The notes: generated by a model from the sequence alone, not told the origin. A stretch of 64,000 bases of DNA from Polaribacter sp. ALD11 (GCF_002831685.1 NZ_CP025119.1:1027001-1091000), one strand, 5' to 3'. Positions 42,271 to 52,611 are shown, counted from the first letter of the stretch. Numbers and translations are program-made.

Positions 42271-44577
42271 TTAAACAATTAATAAATTATTAGGAGAGAC
42301 CGTTATAGCTTCTCCATTTACTAAAATATTGATTTCTTGTTTTCCTTCTAACTCAAAATGAGCACCATTTTGAGTAACATTTACAGTAATAACCTGATGT
42401 CTAAAGTTTACTTTAAATGAATACGATTTCCATCCTTTAGGTATTTTTGGCGAAAAAGAAAGGGTGTTATTCTGCACTCTCATTCCTCCAAAACCTTCTA
42501 CAATACTCATCCAAGTTCCTGCCATAGAAGTGGTGTGTAAACCTTCTTCTACTTCGTGATTGTAATCGTCTAAATCTAAACGAGAAGTTCTTAAATAGAA
42601 TTCATACGCTTGGTCCATTCTACCCAACTTTGCTGCTTGAATACTGTGTACACAAGGAGAAAGTGAACTTTCGTGCACTGTAAATGGTTCATAAAAATCG
42701 AAATGACGTTCTAATTCTTCCGTAGAGAAATCACTTTCGAACATATAGAAACCTTGCAAAGTATCAGCTTGTTTTATATAGGGTGAACGCAAGATTCTAT
42801 CCCAACTCCATTTTTGATTGATAGGTCTTTGACTCAACTCTAAATCTGCAACGGTAATTAATTCTTTGTCTAAGAAACCATCTTGCTGTAAGAAAACATT
42901 GTGCTTTTCTGAATATGGAAAATACATATTGTCTGCAACTTTCTTCCAACCCATTAATTCTTCATCAGAGAAATTTACTTTTCCTTTAATTCTGTTATAA
43001 TCTGAAGCATGCTCTTTTTTTACAATTTCAATATTTTCTAACGCATAATTTATACACCATTTTGCAATATAATTTGTATAAAAATTATTGTTGATGTTGT
43101 TTTCATATTCATTAGGACCAGTTACCCCCAAAATCATGAATTTATTTTTATTGGTTGAAAAAGTTGCTCTTTGATGCCAAAAACGTGCAATCGCAATTAA
43201 AACTTCCAATCCTTTTTCTGGAATGTAAGAATAATCATCTGTAAAACGGTAATAGTTAAAAATAGCAAAAGCGATGGCACCGTTTCTATGAATTTCTTCA
43301 AATGTAATTTCCCATTCATTATGGCATTCTTCCCCATTCATAGTCACCATTGGGTATAATGCTGCTCCGTTTTTAAAACCGAGTTTTTCCGCATTTTCAA
43401 TCGCTTTCTCTAAATGATTGTATCTGTATTCTAACAAAGTTCTTGCAACAGATTGATCTTTGGTTGCCATATAAAAAGGAATGCAATAGGCTTCTGTGTC
43501 CCAATACGTACTTCCTCCATATTTCTCTCCCGTAAAACCTTTAGGCCCAATATTTAAAGAAGCATCTGTACCTAAATAGGTTTGATTTAATTGAAAAATA
43601 TTAAAACGAATTCCTTGTTGTGCTTTTACATCACCTTCTATGGTAATGTCTGACATGCTCCAGATTTGTGCCCAAGATTGCTTTTGCATTGCTAATAAAG
43701 CATCAAAACCAAAACCAACAGCTTTATCTAAAGCATCTTTTGCAGCAGCTACTAATTCGTTCTTATCATGATTTCTATCTACTACATAACCACCAAATTT
43801 ATGAATTGTGTAGGTTTGATTATGTTTAATTTCTTGTGGATAGCTGCAAGATGTATAATTCGAGGTTTGCTCATTATTGCAGTCTGTAATAACCGCTTCA
43901 TCGTTTATAAACAAACGAGATTCCATAAAAGTACACGTATAAAAGTGTGTTTTCATAGTTCTTGCTTCAATATAAGATTGCTTATTATTTTGAGAAACTT
44001 CTAAAACATCCCAAAATTGGTCATCCCAATTGGTATCTTCATTCGTAATTCCTGCATCTATATAAGGAATATAGGTGATTTTTGCATCTGAATTTAAAGG
44101 CGTTACACTATAACTAATCGCACCAACCTCATCTAACTCTAAACTTAAAAAGCGCTTGGTATCCACTTTAATTTCGATTCCGTTTTGTAAAACAGCTTCA
44201 AAACTTCGAGATAACCAACCTTCTTTCATGTTGAGTTCTCTTTTAAACTTAGAGACTTCTTTACAGGTATGTAAATCTAGTTTTTCTTCATTTATTAAAA
44301 CGTTAATTCCTATCCAATTAGGTGCATTTAAAACTTTTGCAAAATATTCTGGATACCCGTTTTTCCACCATCCAACACGTGTCTTATCAGGGTAATAAAC
44401 ACCTGCAATATAATTTCCTTGAAAAGTTTTCCCTGTATATTGTTCTTCAAAATTAGCACGTTGTCCCATGGCACCATTACCAATACTAAACAAACTTTCT
44501 GAAGATTTTACCCTTTGAGCATCAAACCCTTCTTCTAGGATAGACCATTCATTGGGTTGTATATAATCTTGATTCAT
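42271..44577 (-). CDS. GH65 family glycoside phosphorylase (maltose phosphorylase-like)
   Basis: This 768-residue protein has the full GH65 layout: an N-terminal beta-sandwich (NEWSILEEGFDAQRVKSSESLFSIGNGAMGQRANFEE), a linker, an (alpha/alpha)6 barrel with GPNEYENNINNNFYTNYIA carrying the catalytic Glu, YIKQADTLQGFY, and EGLHTTSMAGTWMSIVEGFGGMR. No signal peptide, so cytoplasmic. Together with the adjacent beta-phosphoglucomutase it should convert maltose plus phosphate to glucose and beta-glucose-1-phosphate. Specificity for maltose rather than trehalose or kojibiose is inferred from the locus. Confidence 0.93.
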   Translation of the reverse strand: MNQDYIQPNEWSILEEGFDAQRVKSSESLFSIGNGAMGQRANFEEQYTGKTFQGNYIAGVYYPDKTRVGWWKNGYPEYFAKVLNAPNWIGINVLINEEKLDLHTCKEVSKFKRELNMKEGWLSRSFEAVLQNGIEIKVDTKRFLSLELDEVGAISYSVTPLNSDAKITYIPYIDAGITNEDTNWDDQFWDVLEVSQNNKQSYIEARTMKTHFYTCTFMESRLFINDEAVITDCNNEQTSNYTSCSYPQEIKHNQTYTIHKFGGYVVDRNHDKNELVAAAKDALDKAVGFGFDALLAMQKQSWAQIWSMSDITIEGDVKAQQGIRFNIFQLNQTYLGTDASLNIGPKGFTGEKYGGSTYWDTEAYCIPFYMATKDQSVARTLLEYRYNHLEKAIENAEKLGFKNGAALYPMVTMNGEECHNEWEITFEEIHRNGAIAFAIFNYYRFTDDYSYIPEKGLEVLIAIARFWHQRATFSTNKNKFMILGVTGPNEYENNINNNFYTNYIAKWCINYALENIEIVKKEHASDYNRIKGKVNFSDEELMGWKKVADNMYFPYSEKHNVFLQQDGFLDKELITVADLELSQRPINQKWSWDRILRSPYIKQADTLQGFYMFESDFSTEELERHFDFYEPFTVHESSLSPCVHSIQAAKLGRMDQAYEFYLRTSRLDLDDYNHEVEEGLHTTSMAGTWMSIVEGFGGMRVQNNTLSFSPKIPKGWKSYSFKVNFRHQVITVNVTQNGAHFELEGKQEINILVNGEAITVSPNNLLIV

Positions 44578-44668
44578 TTTTTTCTTTTTTGAGAGAAAAG
44601 AATAGAGAGAAAAGAATATTGAAGTTTTTAAACTGTCTCTTGTCTTGTTTCTATCTTCTCATTTCTTA

Positions 44669-45322
44669 TTATCCTTCTATTAACTTTTGTATAAAATTGT
44701 TACTGATTTCGGTGAAATCTGTAAAATTAAATTGCCCTTCAGAAAGCACATTTTTATCTCCAATACCTATACTAATCATGTTTGCTGCATTTGCGGCTTC
44801 TACACCTGCAACTGCATCTTCAAAAACAACACAGTCTTCTGCATTAACACCTAATTGTTTTGCTGCAAGTAGAAAAACTTCTGGATCTGGTTTTGCTTTT
44901 GTTACATTATTTCCGTCTACAATAGCACCGAAATAATGTATTAAATTCACTTTTTCTAAAATTGGTCGTGCATTTTTACTTGCAGATCCTAAAGCAATTG
45001 GAATGTTTTTTTCTTTCAAAAACTGTAATATTCTAGGAACATCTGGCAGAATTTCTGATGCATCCATATTTTCTATGTACGCTAAATAGTCTACATTTTT
45101 TTCGACCATCCAAGTATCAAACTCTTCTTGTGTTGCTTCTCTATTTCCTATTTCTAACAAAATTTCTAAACAACGTTTTCTACTAACGCCTTTAAATAAT
45201 TCATTCTGTTCTTTGGTAAATTCGAAACCTAATTGGTTTGCGAGTTTTTTCCATGCTAAATAATGATATTTGGCAGTATCAACGATGACACCATCCAAAT
45301 CGAATATAAATCCTTTTGTCAT
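44669..45322 (-). CDS. pgmB: Beta-phosphoglucomutase
   Basis: This 217-residue HAD-family enzyme has the nucleophile motif FDLDGVIVDT (Asp8, Asp10), the cap domain (LFKGVSRKRCLEILLE), the SAS motif (ALGSASKNA), and KAKPDPEVFLLAAKQLG with VVFEDAVAGVEAA. These are the signature positions of PgmB. It converts beta-glucose-1-phosphate, the product of the neighbouring GH65 enzyme, to glucose-6-phosphate. It lies between the transporter and the GH65 gene in the leftward operon. Confidence 0.95.
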   Translation of the reverse strand: MTKGFIFDLDGVIVDTAKYHYLAWKKLANQLGFEFTKEQNELFKGVSRKRCLEILLEIGNREATQEEFDTWMVEKNVDYLAYIENMDASEILPDVPRILQFLKEKNIPIALGSASKNARPILEKVNLIHYFGAIVDGNNVTKAKPDPEVFLLAAKQLGVNAEDCVVFEDAVAGVEAANAANMISIGIGDKNVLSEGQFNFTDFTEISNNFIQKLIEG

Positions 45323-45336
45323 TCTAAATTTTAATT

Positions 45337-46701
45337 TTATTCTTGGTAACTAATTGCATTTTTATTGGTAATAAGTAAATTACAGAAGCCTGCAATTACC
45401 AAACTAATTCCTGCAACTGTCATGGCATGAATAGCTTCTTCACCTAATAAACTCGATACATAATTGATTCCTCCTAGTGCAGCAATAATTTGTGGAATTA
45501 CGATAAACATGTTAAAAATCCCCATAATTACTCCCATTTTCTTTGGGTCTACAGAACTCGATAACATCGCATAAGGCATAGATAAAATACTACCCCAAGC
45601 AAAACCTATTAATACAAAACAGTATTTTAAGTTTTCTGGCGAAGCATAACTCATCAATAAAAAACCGATACCACCAACAATTAAAGAAAACATGTGCACG
45701 TATTTTCTGTTGATCTTTCTTTTTGAAGTATACAAGGTTAATAGTAAAGCAAATACCATTGAAGATAAACCATAGATTCCCATGGCAGAACCAACTGAAT
45801 TAGAAGATTCTTGAAATTTAGTATTGGCAACTTTAAAAGTTTCTGCCTGTACGGTATCTGCCATATTAAAAGCAGCTTCTATAGGTGCCGGCGTATGAAA
45901 AACATGTTCTGTTAAAGCAGGATTTGCCAAAGACCACATAGTAAAAAATGCAAACCAAGAGAAAAATTGAATTACGCCCAATTTCTTCATTGTAGTTGGC
46001 ATGCTACCAATGTTTTCTAAAATATCTTTTACAAAGCTATTTTTTTCTGCTTTCTCGCGCTTAAAGACTTCCATGTCCTCTGGCGGATATTCTTCCGTAG
46101 TAAAAACAGTATACAGAATACTTGCAAAAAAAACGAAGGCTCCAATTGCAAATGCAACCTTTACAGACATTGAAACAACACCTGCTTCTCCGGTATTGCT
46201 TATACCTAACTGAGAAACCATCCAAGGTAAATTACTTGCAATCCAAGTTCCTATACCTATAATAAGTGTTTGAACAACAAAACCATAAGATCTTTGAGAT
46301 TCTGGTAATTTGTCTGCAACTAAAGCTCTAAATGGCTCCATAGATACATTTATAGAAGCATCTAATATCCATAAAAACCCAGCAGCAACCCATAAAGCAG
46401 GAGAATGCGGAACAAAAAATAATGCTAAAGAGCTTAAAATTGCACCGACTAAAAAATAAGGTCTTCTTCTACCCCATTTTACACTCCATGTTCTATCGCT
46501 CATATAACCAATAATTGGTTGTACAAGTAAACCTGTTAAGGGTGCTGCTATCCAAAGCATCGGAATTTCGTCTTTCCCTGCTCCAAGATCTTGAAAAATT
46601 CTTGACATAAATCCACCTTGTAAGGCGAATCCAAATTGTATACCTAGAAATCCGAAACTCATGTTCCAAATTTGCCAGAAGCTTAACTTACGCTTTTCCA
46701 T
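45337..46701 (-). CDS. SLC45-type MFS maltose/maltodextrin transporter
   Basis: This 454-residue protein has about 12 helices. It begins with LSFWQIWNMSFGFLGIQFGFALQ and has the signature IAAPLTGLLVQPIIGYMSDRTWSVKWGRRRPY, typical of the SLC45/GPH-like sugar transporters found in Bacteroidetes maltose loci. It should carry maltose or short maltodextrins across the inner membrane for the cytoplasmic GH65 enzyme. It is the first gene of the leftward operon. A -7 box TATATTTG lies at 46806-46799. Confidence 0.92.
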   Translation of the reverse strand: MEKRKLSFWQIWNMSFGFLGIQFGFALQGGFMSRIFQDLGAGKDEIPMLWIAAPLTGLLVQPIIGYMSDRTWSVKWGRRRPYFLVGAILSSLALFFVPHSPALWVAAGFLWILDASINVSMEPFRALVADKLPESQRSYGFVVQTLIIGIGTWIASNLPWMVSQLGISNTGEAGVVSMSVKVAFAIGAFVFFASILYTVFTTEEYPPEDMEVFKREKAEKNSFVKDILENIGSMPTTMKKLGVIQFFSWFAFFTMWSLANPALTEHVFHTPAPIEAAFNMADTVQAETFKVANTKFQESSNSVGSAMGIYGLSSMVFALLLTLYTSKRKINRKYVHMFSLIVGGIGFLLMSYASPENLKYCFVLIGFAWGSILSMPYAMLSSSVDPKKMGVIMGIFNMFIVIPQIIAALGGINYVSSLLGEEAIHAMTVAGISLVIAGFCNLLITNKNAISYQE

Positions 46702-46798
46702 TATCGAATATTATAAATGAATATTACGATAAGTGCTTAGACTTATCAATTAATAAATTTTGTGGAATGTAATTTATTGATAAATCTTAATATGGTAA

Positions 46799-46806
46799 CA
46801 AATATA
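46799..46806 (-). promoter_or_regulatory. -7 box of the leftward glucan operon
   Basis: TATATTTG on the minus strand fits TAnnTTTG, about 100 nt ahead of the transporter start codon. No good -33 TTG is found at the usual distance. The 5' leader contains AT-rich partial inverted repeats (around 46744-46785). Confidence 0.45.
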
Positions 46807-46845
46807 TGTTTTTTTTACAAAGTTGATAAAAAAACACCCTAAAAT

Positions 46846-47868
46846 CTACGACGACGGTTTCGTAGATTCTCGCAACTTTAAGTCGCTAGAAATCACAATC
46901 TTTTTGGGTTTGTAAACTTCAGATTCATTTTCTATTCTCTCAATTAAAACCTCAACAGCTTGTTTTCCCATTGTAAAGCCATGTTGCGCAATTGTAGTAA
47001 TTGATGGTGACGAATATTCTGAGATTAACCCGTCTGTAAAACCGATTATTGAGATCTCTTCAGGTATTTTAAAACCTTTCTCTTTTGCTATCCTCATTGA
47101 GTTTGCTGCATAAATTTCATTCACTGCAAAAACAGCATCAATGTCTTGCTCAAAGACTTTTTCTATTTGTTTTTTAATGTCTTTTTTTTCATCAATCTCT
47201 ATAATTAAGCTTTTGTCTGTTTTAATGTATTCTTCAATTAACGCTTTTTCATACCCTTGCCTTCTTAAAGCACCTACGTTTACATGATTTGGAGTTGTAA
47301 TTAAAGCAATTCTTTTCCTACCATTTTCTAGCAAATGCTTTGTAGCTTTATAACCAGCACCAACATCGTCTACAACTACTTTGTCGCACATAATTTCATC
47401 TACAACTCTATCAAACAAAACAAAAGGAATTTCTTCTGAAACCAATTCTTTTATATGATTAAAGTCTTTATTCTTAAGCGTTTCACTAGCTACAGACATA
47501 ATGATTCCGTCTACACTACCATTAGATAAAACCTTTAACGTTTCTACTTCTTTTTTATAGGATTCATTTGAGAAACAAACCATTATATTGTATCCTTTTT
47601 TATTGGCACCTTCTTCTATTCCCATAATTACTGTTGAGAAAAAATGATGCACTATTTTAGGTAGAATAACACCGATTACTTTTGTTCTTTGATTACGTAA
47701 CTGAAGCGCTAAATAGTTCGGTTTGTAATTGTATAGGTTTGCATAGGCTTGAATCTTCTTTTTAGTTTCAACACTAATTTCATGGCTATCTTTTAAAGCC
47801 TTTGAAACTGTTGAAGTAGAAACACCTAATTCTTTAGCGATTGTTTTAATAGTAATTTTTTGCTTCAT
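46846..47868 (-). CDS. LacI-family transcriptional regulator of the glucan locus
   Basis: This 340-residue protein has an N-terminal LacI HTH (ITIKTIAKELGVSTSTVSKALKDSHEIS), the hinge NLYNYKPNYLALQLRNQRTKVIGVILPKI, and a periplasmic-binding-protein-like sugar domain (DGIIMSVASET, EEISIIGFTDG, LIERIE...VYKPKKIVISSDLKLRESTKP). It sits between the two divergent arms of the glucan locus and very likely controls both. A LacI-type palindrome lies at 47941-47956 before susC, and a similar one at 46848-46863 overlaps its own 3' end. Confidence 0.93.
   Translation of the reverse strand: MKQKITIKTIAKELGVSTSTVSKALKDSHEISVETKKKIQAYANLYNYKPNYLALQLRNQRTKVIGVILPKIVHHFFSTVIMGIEEGANKKGYNIMVCFSNESYKKEVETLKVLSNGSVDGIIMSVASETLKNKDFNHIKELVSEEIPFVLFDRVVDEIMCDKVVVDDVGAGYKATKHLLENGRKRIALITTPNHVNVGALRRQGYEKALIEEYIKTDKSLIIEIDEKKDIKKQIEKVFEQDIDAVFAVNEIYAANSMRIAKEKGFKIPEEISIIGFTDGLISEYSSPSITTIAQHGFTMGKQAVEVLIERIENESEVYKPKKIVISSDLKLRESTKPSS
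46848..46863. promoter_or_regulatory. Candidate second LacI-type operator before the transporter operon
   Basis: ACGACGACGGTTTCGT matches 13 of 16 positions of the reverse complement of the operator at 47941-47956. It lies in the last codons of the regulator gene and about 56 nt upstream of the -7 box of the leftward operon, close to the 50 nt seen for the susC operator. It is also the core of a 7-bp palindrome (ATCTACG/CGTAGAT). Confidence 0.45.
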
Positions 47869-47940
47869 ATTTTATTAAAAGACAAATATTAAAGTTAATT
47901 TTTATTAATATGATAGTATTTATATAAAAAAGTTGTCAAC

Positions 47941-47999
47941 ACGAAACCGATTTCGTAGTTTTTATCATATTGAAAACCTATGCCTTATATCTATATTTA
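47941..47999 (+). promoter_or_regulatory. LacI-type operator and susC promoter
   Basis: The operator ACGAAACCGATTTCGT (47941-47956) has perfect 6-bp half sites ACGAAA/TTTCGT. A -33 TTG (47970-47972), a 19-nt spacer and the -7 box TATATTTA (47992-47999) follow. The operator lies upstream of the promoter core, a placement that fits activation as well as repression. Confidence 0.7.
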
Positions 48000-48067
48000 C
48001 AGAGTGGAATGTAAATTTATTGTTAAGTCGAGAACCAAATTTACAGTTATTATTTAACAAATTATAC

Positions 48068-50986
48068 ATGAAAAAATTTAAATTATTCTTAATAGGAATT
48101 CTTTTAACTTCATCCTTTACAATGTTTGCACAACAAACAGTAAAAGGAGTTGTAAAAGAAAAAACAACAGGCCAACCTTTACCTGGTGTTAGTGTAGTAG
48201 TTAAAGGCACAAAAAGAGGAGTTCAAACCGACTTTAATGGTAACTTCTCTATAAATAAAGTAAAAACAGCAGATGTTCTTGTCTTTAGATATCTAGGGTA
48301 TGCAGATAAAGAAGTAATAATTAAATCGAATTATAACCTAACCGTTCAATTAGATGAATCTGCAGAACAACTAAATGAAATAGTAATTGTAGGTTACGGT
48401 ACCACTACTGTAAAAGACGCTACAGGTTCTGTTGAATCTATTACGGCTAAAGATTTTACAAAAGGAAACATCGTAACACCAGAAAACTTATTAAGTGGTA
48501 GAGTTTCTGGTGTAAATGTAACCACAAGTGGTGCGCCAGGTTCTGGCTCGCAAATTACTATTCGTGGGGGTTCTTCTATTGGAGCTTCTAATAGCCCATT
48601 AATAATTATTGATGGTTTGCCTATTCAAGAAGAAGGTGTTACAGGGTCTAGAGGTGTATTGGCTAGTATTAACCCAGGTGATATCGAATCTTTTTCTGTT
48701 TTAAAAGATGCTTCTGCAACCGCTATTTATGGTTCTAGAGCTTCTAACGGTGTAATTATTATAACTACTAAAAAAGGTAGAAAAGAGTATACGTTAGATT
48801 TAGACATGCAATATACTTTTGGAGAAGTATTAGACAGAGTAAATGTTTTTTCTGCTGATGAATATAGAAATCTAGTTACTCAAAAAAGACCTGGTGACGC
48901 TGGTTTACTAGGAAACACGAATACAAACTGGCAAGATCAAATTTTACGTTCTACAGTATCTTCGTTATATAACTTAACCGCAAAAGGTCAAATATTTGGT
49001 GCAATACCAACAAGATTATCTTTAGGCTTTGCTAATCAAGAAGGAGCTGTTTTAACCTCTCAGTTTGATAGAAAAACAATTTCACTTTCTATGAATCCTT
49101 CTTTACTTCAAGATCATTTAAAAATCAACCTAAACTACAACAGAGCTTTTGAAGACAGTCGTTTTGGAGATTCTGGCCAAATTGGTGCAGCCTTACGTTA
49201 TGACCCTACACAATCTATATATGATGCTAGTTCTCCTTTTGCTGGATATTTTCAGCATAGAAACGGTAATGTAGTTTCTAATGGAACACAAAACCCAGTA
49301 GCTTCTTTATTATTAGCAAATAATACTGGTTTTAACTTTAGACAATACGGAAACTTAAACTTCGATTATAAGTTTCACTTTTTACCAGAATTAAGAGGTG
49401 TTGTAAATGTTGGGTTCGATAAAACAAAAGGTTCGACCAATAATCTAAATAGATTTCAAATAGGTAACGCAGATTTAATAAAGCAATTTGCTGGTTCAAA
49501 ATCTAACGGAACTCAAGAAAGATCTAATGAATTATTTGATAGTTACTTCAATTATGTAAAAGTATTAGAAGATCTAAAACTAGACTTAACTGCGGGATAT
49601 TCTTACCAACGCTTTGAAAATTTTGGATCAGATACAGGAAATACAAGAGACTCAGATTCTTTTGCTACAACTTTTGCAGACCCTGATGTTGTAAACATTG
49701 GTTTCTTTGGTAGAGCAAAGTTCTCATACCTTAAAAAGTATTTATTAACGCTTAACTTTAGAAGAGATGGTACTTCTCGTTTTAGTGAAAACAATAGATG
49801 GGGTAACTTTGGTGGTGCAGCAATTGCTTGGAATATTAGTGATGAAGATTTCTTAAAAGATTCTAAAGTAGTTTCTAACTTAAAATTAAGAGCTAGTTAC
49901 GGTTTAACTGGTCAACAAAATTTACCAGGAGTAAATGACTTGTATTTAGATAGATATCGTTTTGGTAACGAGAACTCAAGATATTTATTTGGTAATAACG
50001 TTGTACAATCAACAATTCCTTCTGTAGTAAACCCAGATTTAAAATGGGAACAAACAACAACGATTGAGTTTGGTGTAGATTATGGTTTATTTGACAATAG
50101 ATTTAGTGGGTCTGTAAGTGCCTTTAGAAAAATATCTGATGACTTGTTATTTAATGCTGCTTTAGCTGATGGAACAAATTTTGGAAATAGCGCAATTCAG
50201 AATATTGGACAATTACAAATTAACGGTTTAGAGTTTACCTTAAATGGAGATATTCTTAAAAGTGAAGATTATAATTGGAACTTTACCTTTAACGCTACTT
50301 ATTTAGATAGAGAAATAACAGAACTTGCAAACAATCAAGATGTAAGAACTGGTGGTATTGCCGGTGGAACAGGAAATACAATTCAATTATTAAGAGAGGG
50401 TTTTGCACCTAATTCTTTTCATGTATACAAGCAATTATACAACTTAGCAGGCGAACCAATTGAAGGAGCGTATGCCGATTTAAATGGAGATAATATAATT
50501 AATGACGATGATCGTTACTTAAAAGAAAACCCGAATGCAGATGTTACTTTAGGTTTTCAATCTAGCTTTAATTATAAAGATTTTGATTTGGCTTTTAACC
50601 TAAGAGCCAGTATTGGTAACTTTAATTACAATAACGTAAACTCTGCAAGAGCACAATATGATTTATTAAAAGACAATGCAGTTTTAGGAAACATACCAAC
50701 ATCTGTTTTAAATACAGGTTTTCAAAGAACTTCAGATGTTATTAATTCTGATATTTATATAGAAAATGCTTCTTATTTAAGAATGGACAATGTTACTTTA
50801 GGATACACATTTAACAATCCTATTAAAAAGTTTTCTTATAGTAACATAAGAATATGGGCAGGTGTTCAAAATGTATTTACATGGACGAATTATTCTGGTT
50901 TAGACCCAGAAGTATTTAACGGAATTGATAATTTAATTTATCCAAGATCTAGAAACTTCTTAGTTGGAGCTAATATTAAATTCTAA
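48068..50986 (+). CDS. susC: SusC-like TonB-dependent outer-membrane oligosaccharide transporter
   Basis: From ATG 48068 this is 972 residues with signal peptide MKKFKLFLIGILLTSSFTMFAQ. I reject the longer upstream frame, which starts inside the promoter. A carboxypeptidase-like regulatory domain follows (VKGVVKEKTTGQPLPGVSVVVKGTKRGVQTDFNGNFSI), then the TonB plug (EIVIVGYGTTTVKDATGSVESI, GSGSQITIRGGSS) and the 22-strand barrel ending in a terminal aromatic strand (NFLVGANIKF). It forms the lidded importer with the SusD partner 11 nt downstream and moves starch oligosaccharides into the periplasm. Confidence 0.96.
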   Translation: MKKFKLFLIGILLTSSFTMFAQQTVKGVVKEKTTGQPLPGVSVVVKGTKRGVQTDFNGNFSINKVKTADVLVFRYLGYADKEVIIKSNYNLTVQLDESAEQLNEIVIVGYGTTTVKDATGSVESITAKDFTKGNIVTPENLLSGRVSGVNVTTSGAPGSGSQITIRGGSSIGASNSPLIIIDGLPIQEEGVTGSRGVLASINPGDIESFSVLKDASATAIYGSRASNGVIIITTKKGRKEYTLDLDMQYTFGEVLDRVNVFSADEYRNLVTQKRPGDAGLLGNTNTNWQDQILRSTVSSLYNLTAKGQIFGAIPTRLSLGFANQEGAVLTSQFDRKTISLSMNPSLLQDHLKINLNYNRAFEDSRFGDSGQIGAALRYDPTQSIYDASSPFAGYFQHRNGNVVSNGTQNPVASLLLANNTGFNFRQYGNLNFDYKFHFLPELRGVVNVGFDKTKGSTNNLNRFQIGNADLIKQFAGSKSNGTQERSNELFDSYFNYVKVLEDLKLDLTAGYSYQRFENFGSDTGNTRDSDSFATTFADPDVVNIGFFGRAKFSYLKKYLLTLNFRRDGTSRFSENNRWGNFGGAAIAWNISDEDFLKDSKVVSNLKLRASYGLTGQQNLPGVNDLYLDRYRFGNENSRYLFGNNVVQSTIPSVVNPDLKWEQTTTIEFGVDYGLFDNRFSGSVSAFRKISDDLLFNAALADGTNFGNSAIQNIGQLQINGLEFTLNGDILKSEDYNWNFTFNATYLDREITELANNQDVRTGGIAGGTGNTIQLLREGFAPNSFHVYKQLYNLAGEPIEGAYADLNGDNIINDDDRYLKENPNADVTLGFQSSFNYKDFDLAFNLRASIGNFNYNNVNSARAQYDLLKDNAVLGNIPTSVLNTGFQRTSDVINSDIYIENASYLRMDNVTLGYTFNNPIKKFSYSNIRIWAGVQNVFTWTNYSGLDPEVFNGIDNLIYPRSRNFLVGANIKF

Positions 50987-50997
50987 TATAAAACAAG

Positions 50998-52611
50998 ATG
51001 AAGAAATATATAAAAACAATAAAAAATCTATTCGTTGTTATTTTGTTAACATCAATAGTTACTTCTTGTACAAAAGATTTAAACATTGTACCCGAAGATG
51101 ACCAAACTGTTTTAAGTGATGCGCTGTTTGAAAATGAAAGTGCTTATTTAGAAGTTTTAGCAGGTGCTTACGCAAACTTATCTTTAACAGGAGTTGATGG
51201 ACCAGAAAGCTCAAATATTCAAGGTCTAGACGCAGGTACAAGTCAATACGGTAGAACATTACTATACCTGCAAACACTTTCTGCAGATCAAATGATATGG
51301 TCTTATGAAAATGATCCGGGTACAAGAGAAATACAACGTAATATCTGGACCGCTCAAAACCCAGTTATATTAGGAATGTTTAGTAGAGCGATGGTTTCTG
51401 TAGCATTTGCAAATAATTTTTTACGCGAAACAACTACAGAAAAATTAGAAGCAAGAAATGTAACGACTGCAACAAGAGCAGAAATTGTAACATTCAGAGC
51501 CGAAGCAAGGTTATTAAGAGCTTTATCATACTACCATATTATGGATCTATATGGAAAAGCACCTATGGTTTTAGAAACAGACCCAACTGCTGGTTTCAAT
51601 CCTCCACAAGTTGGAAGAGCTGAATTATTTACATTCATAGAAAGCGAATTATTAGCAATTGAAGCAGACTTAATGGCTCCTAAAACCAATCAACACGGTA
51701 GAGCAGACAAAGCTGTTTCTTGGATGATTTTAGCGAAAATGTATTTAAATGCAGAGGTTTATATTGGTGAAGCTAAATACACCGAAGCTATTGATAACTG
51801 TAAAAAAATTATTGGAGGCGGCTACTCATTAGCAACCGATTATGCACATCTATTTATGGCAGACAACAATACAAACTCTGCAAATAATGAAATCATTTTC
51901 CCTATAATTTCAGATGGTCTAATCACACAAAGTTACGGCCCAACAACTGTTATAATTAATGGTCAAATAGGAAGTTTAGAAGCAAATGGTGAAGCTTTGG
52001 GAGTTGGTGCTGCTGGCTGGGGAGGTGCATTAAGAGTAAGAAAACAATTTGCTCAATTATTTGATGGTGGTATCTATTCTGGAGACTCGAGAAATACAAT
52101 CATTTCTGGAACTAGAGATATTAACATTACAGATATCTCTGACAAAGACCAAGGGTATGTTATCGAGAAATATTCGAATGCTACCTCAACGGGTACATTT
52201 GGCGCTGATCAAACTTTTGTAGATACAGACTTTCCTTTATTTCGATTGGGAGATGTATACTTAATGTATGCTGAAGCACATCTAAGAGGTGGTTCTAGTG
52301 GTTCTAATGCAGACATGGTAACTTATATTAATGGCTTAAGAACTAGGGCTAATAATCCTCAAGACAACTTAACTGCTGCAGATATCACTTTAGATTTTAT
52401 TATTGATGAAAGAGCAAGAGAGTTACATTGGGAAGCACATAGAAGACAAGATTTAATTCGTTATGGCCTATTTACAGGAGGTAATTATAATTGGGCTTGG
52501 AAAGGAAATGGTAGTAATGGTATTTCTTTGCCTGCTCACATGAAGTTATATCCAATACCTTCTGCAAGTTTAGCTTCTAACCCTAATTTAACTCAAAATG
52601 TTGGGTATTAA
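50998..52611 (+). CDS. susD: SusD-like surface starch-binding lipoprotein
   Basis: This 537-residue protein has a lipoprotein signal (VILLTSIVTSC). The SusD/RagB fold follows: an N-terminal segment LNIVPEDDQTVLSDALFENESAY, TPR-like helices (FRAEARLLRALSYYHIMDLYGKAPMVLE), and the C-terminal block FIIDERARELHWEAHRRQDLIRYGLF. It forms the hinged lid over the SusC barrel and binds glucan. It is codirectional with susC and followed by two SusE/F-type lipoprotein genes, the classic order of a starch locus. Confidence 0.96.
   Translation: MKKYIKTIKNLFVVILLTSIVTSCTKDLNIVPEDDQTVLSDALFENESAYLEVLAGAYANLSLTGVDGPESSNIQGLDAGTSQYGRTLLYLQTLSADQMIWSYENDPGTREIQRNIWTAQNPVILGMFSRAMVSVAFANNFLRETTTEKLEARNVTTATRAEIVTFRAEARLLRALSYYHIMDLYGKAPMVLETDPTAGFNPPQVGRAELFTFIESELLAIEADLMAPKTNQHGRADKAVSWMILAKMYLNAEVYIGEAKYTEAIDNCKKIIGGGYSLATDYAHLFMADNNTNSANNEIIFPIISDGLITQSYGPTTVIINGQIGSLEANGEALGVGAAGWGGALRVRKQFAQLFDGGIYSGDSRNTIISGTRDINITDISDKDQGYVIEKYSNATSTGTFGADQTFVDTDFPLFRLGDVYLMYAEAHLRGGSSGSNADMVTYINGLRTRANNPQDNLTAADITLDFIIDERARELHWEAHRRQDLIRYGLFTGGNYNWAWKGNGSNGISLPAHMKLYPIPSASLASNPNLTQNVGY

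Noticed and set aside
47933..48067. N-terminal extension of the SusC frame upstream of 48068
   Set aside because: The extension begins inside the operator and promoter. ATG 48068 gives a proper signal peptide.
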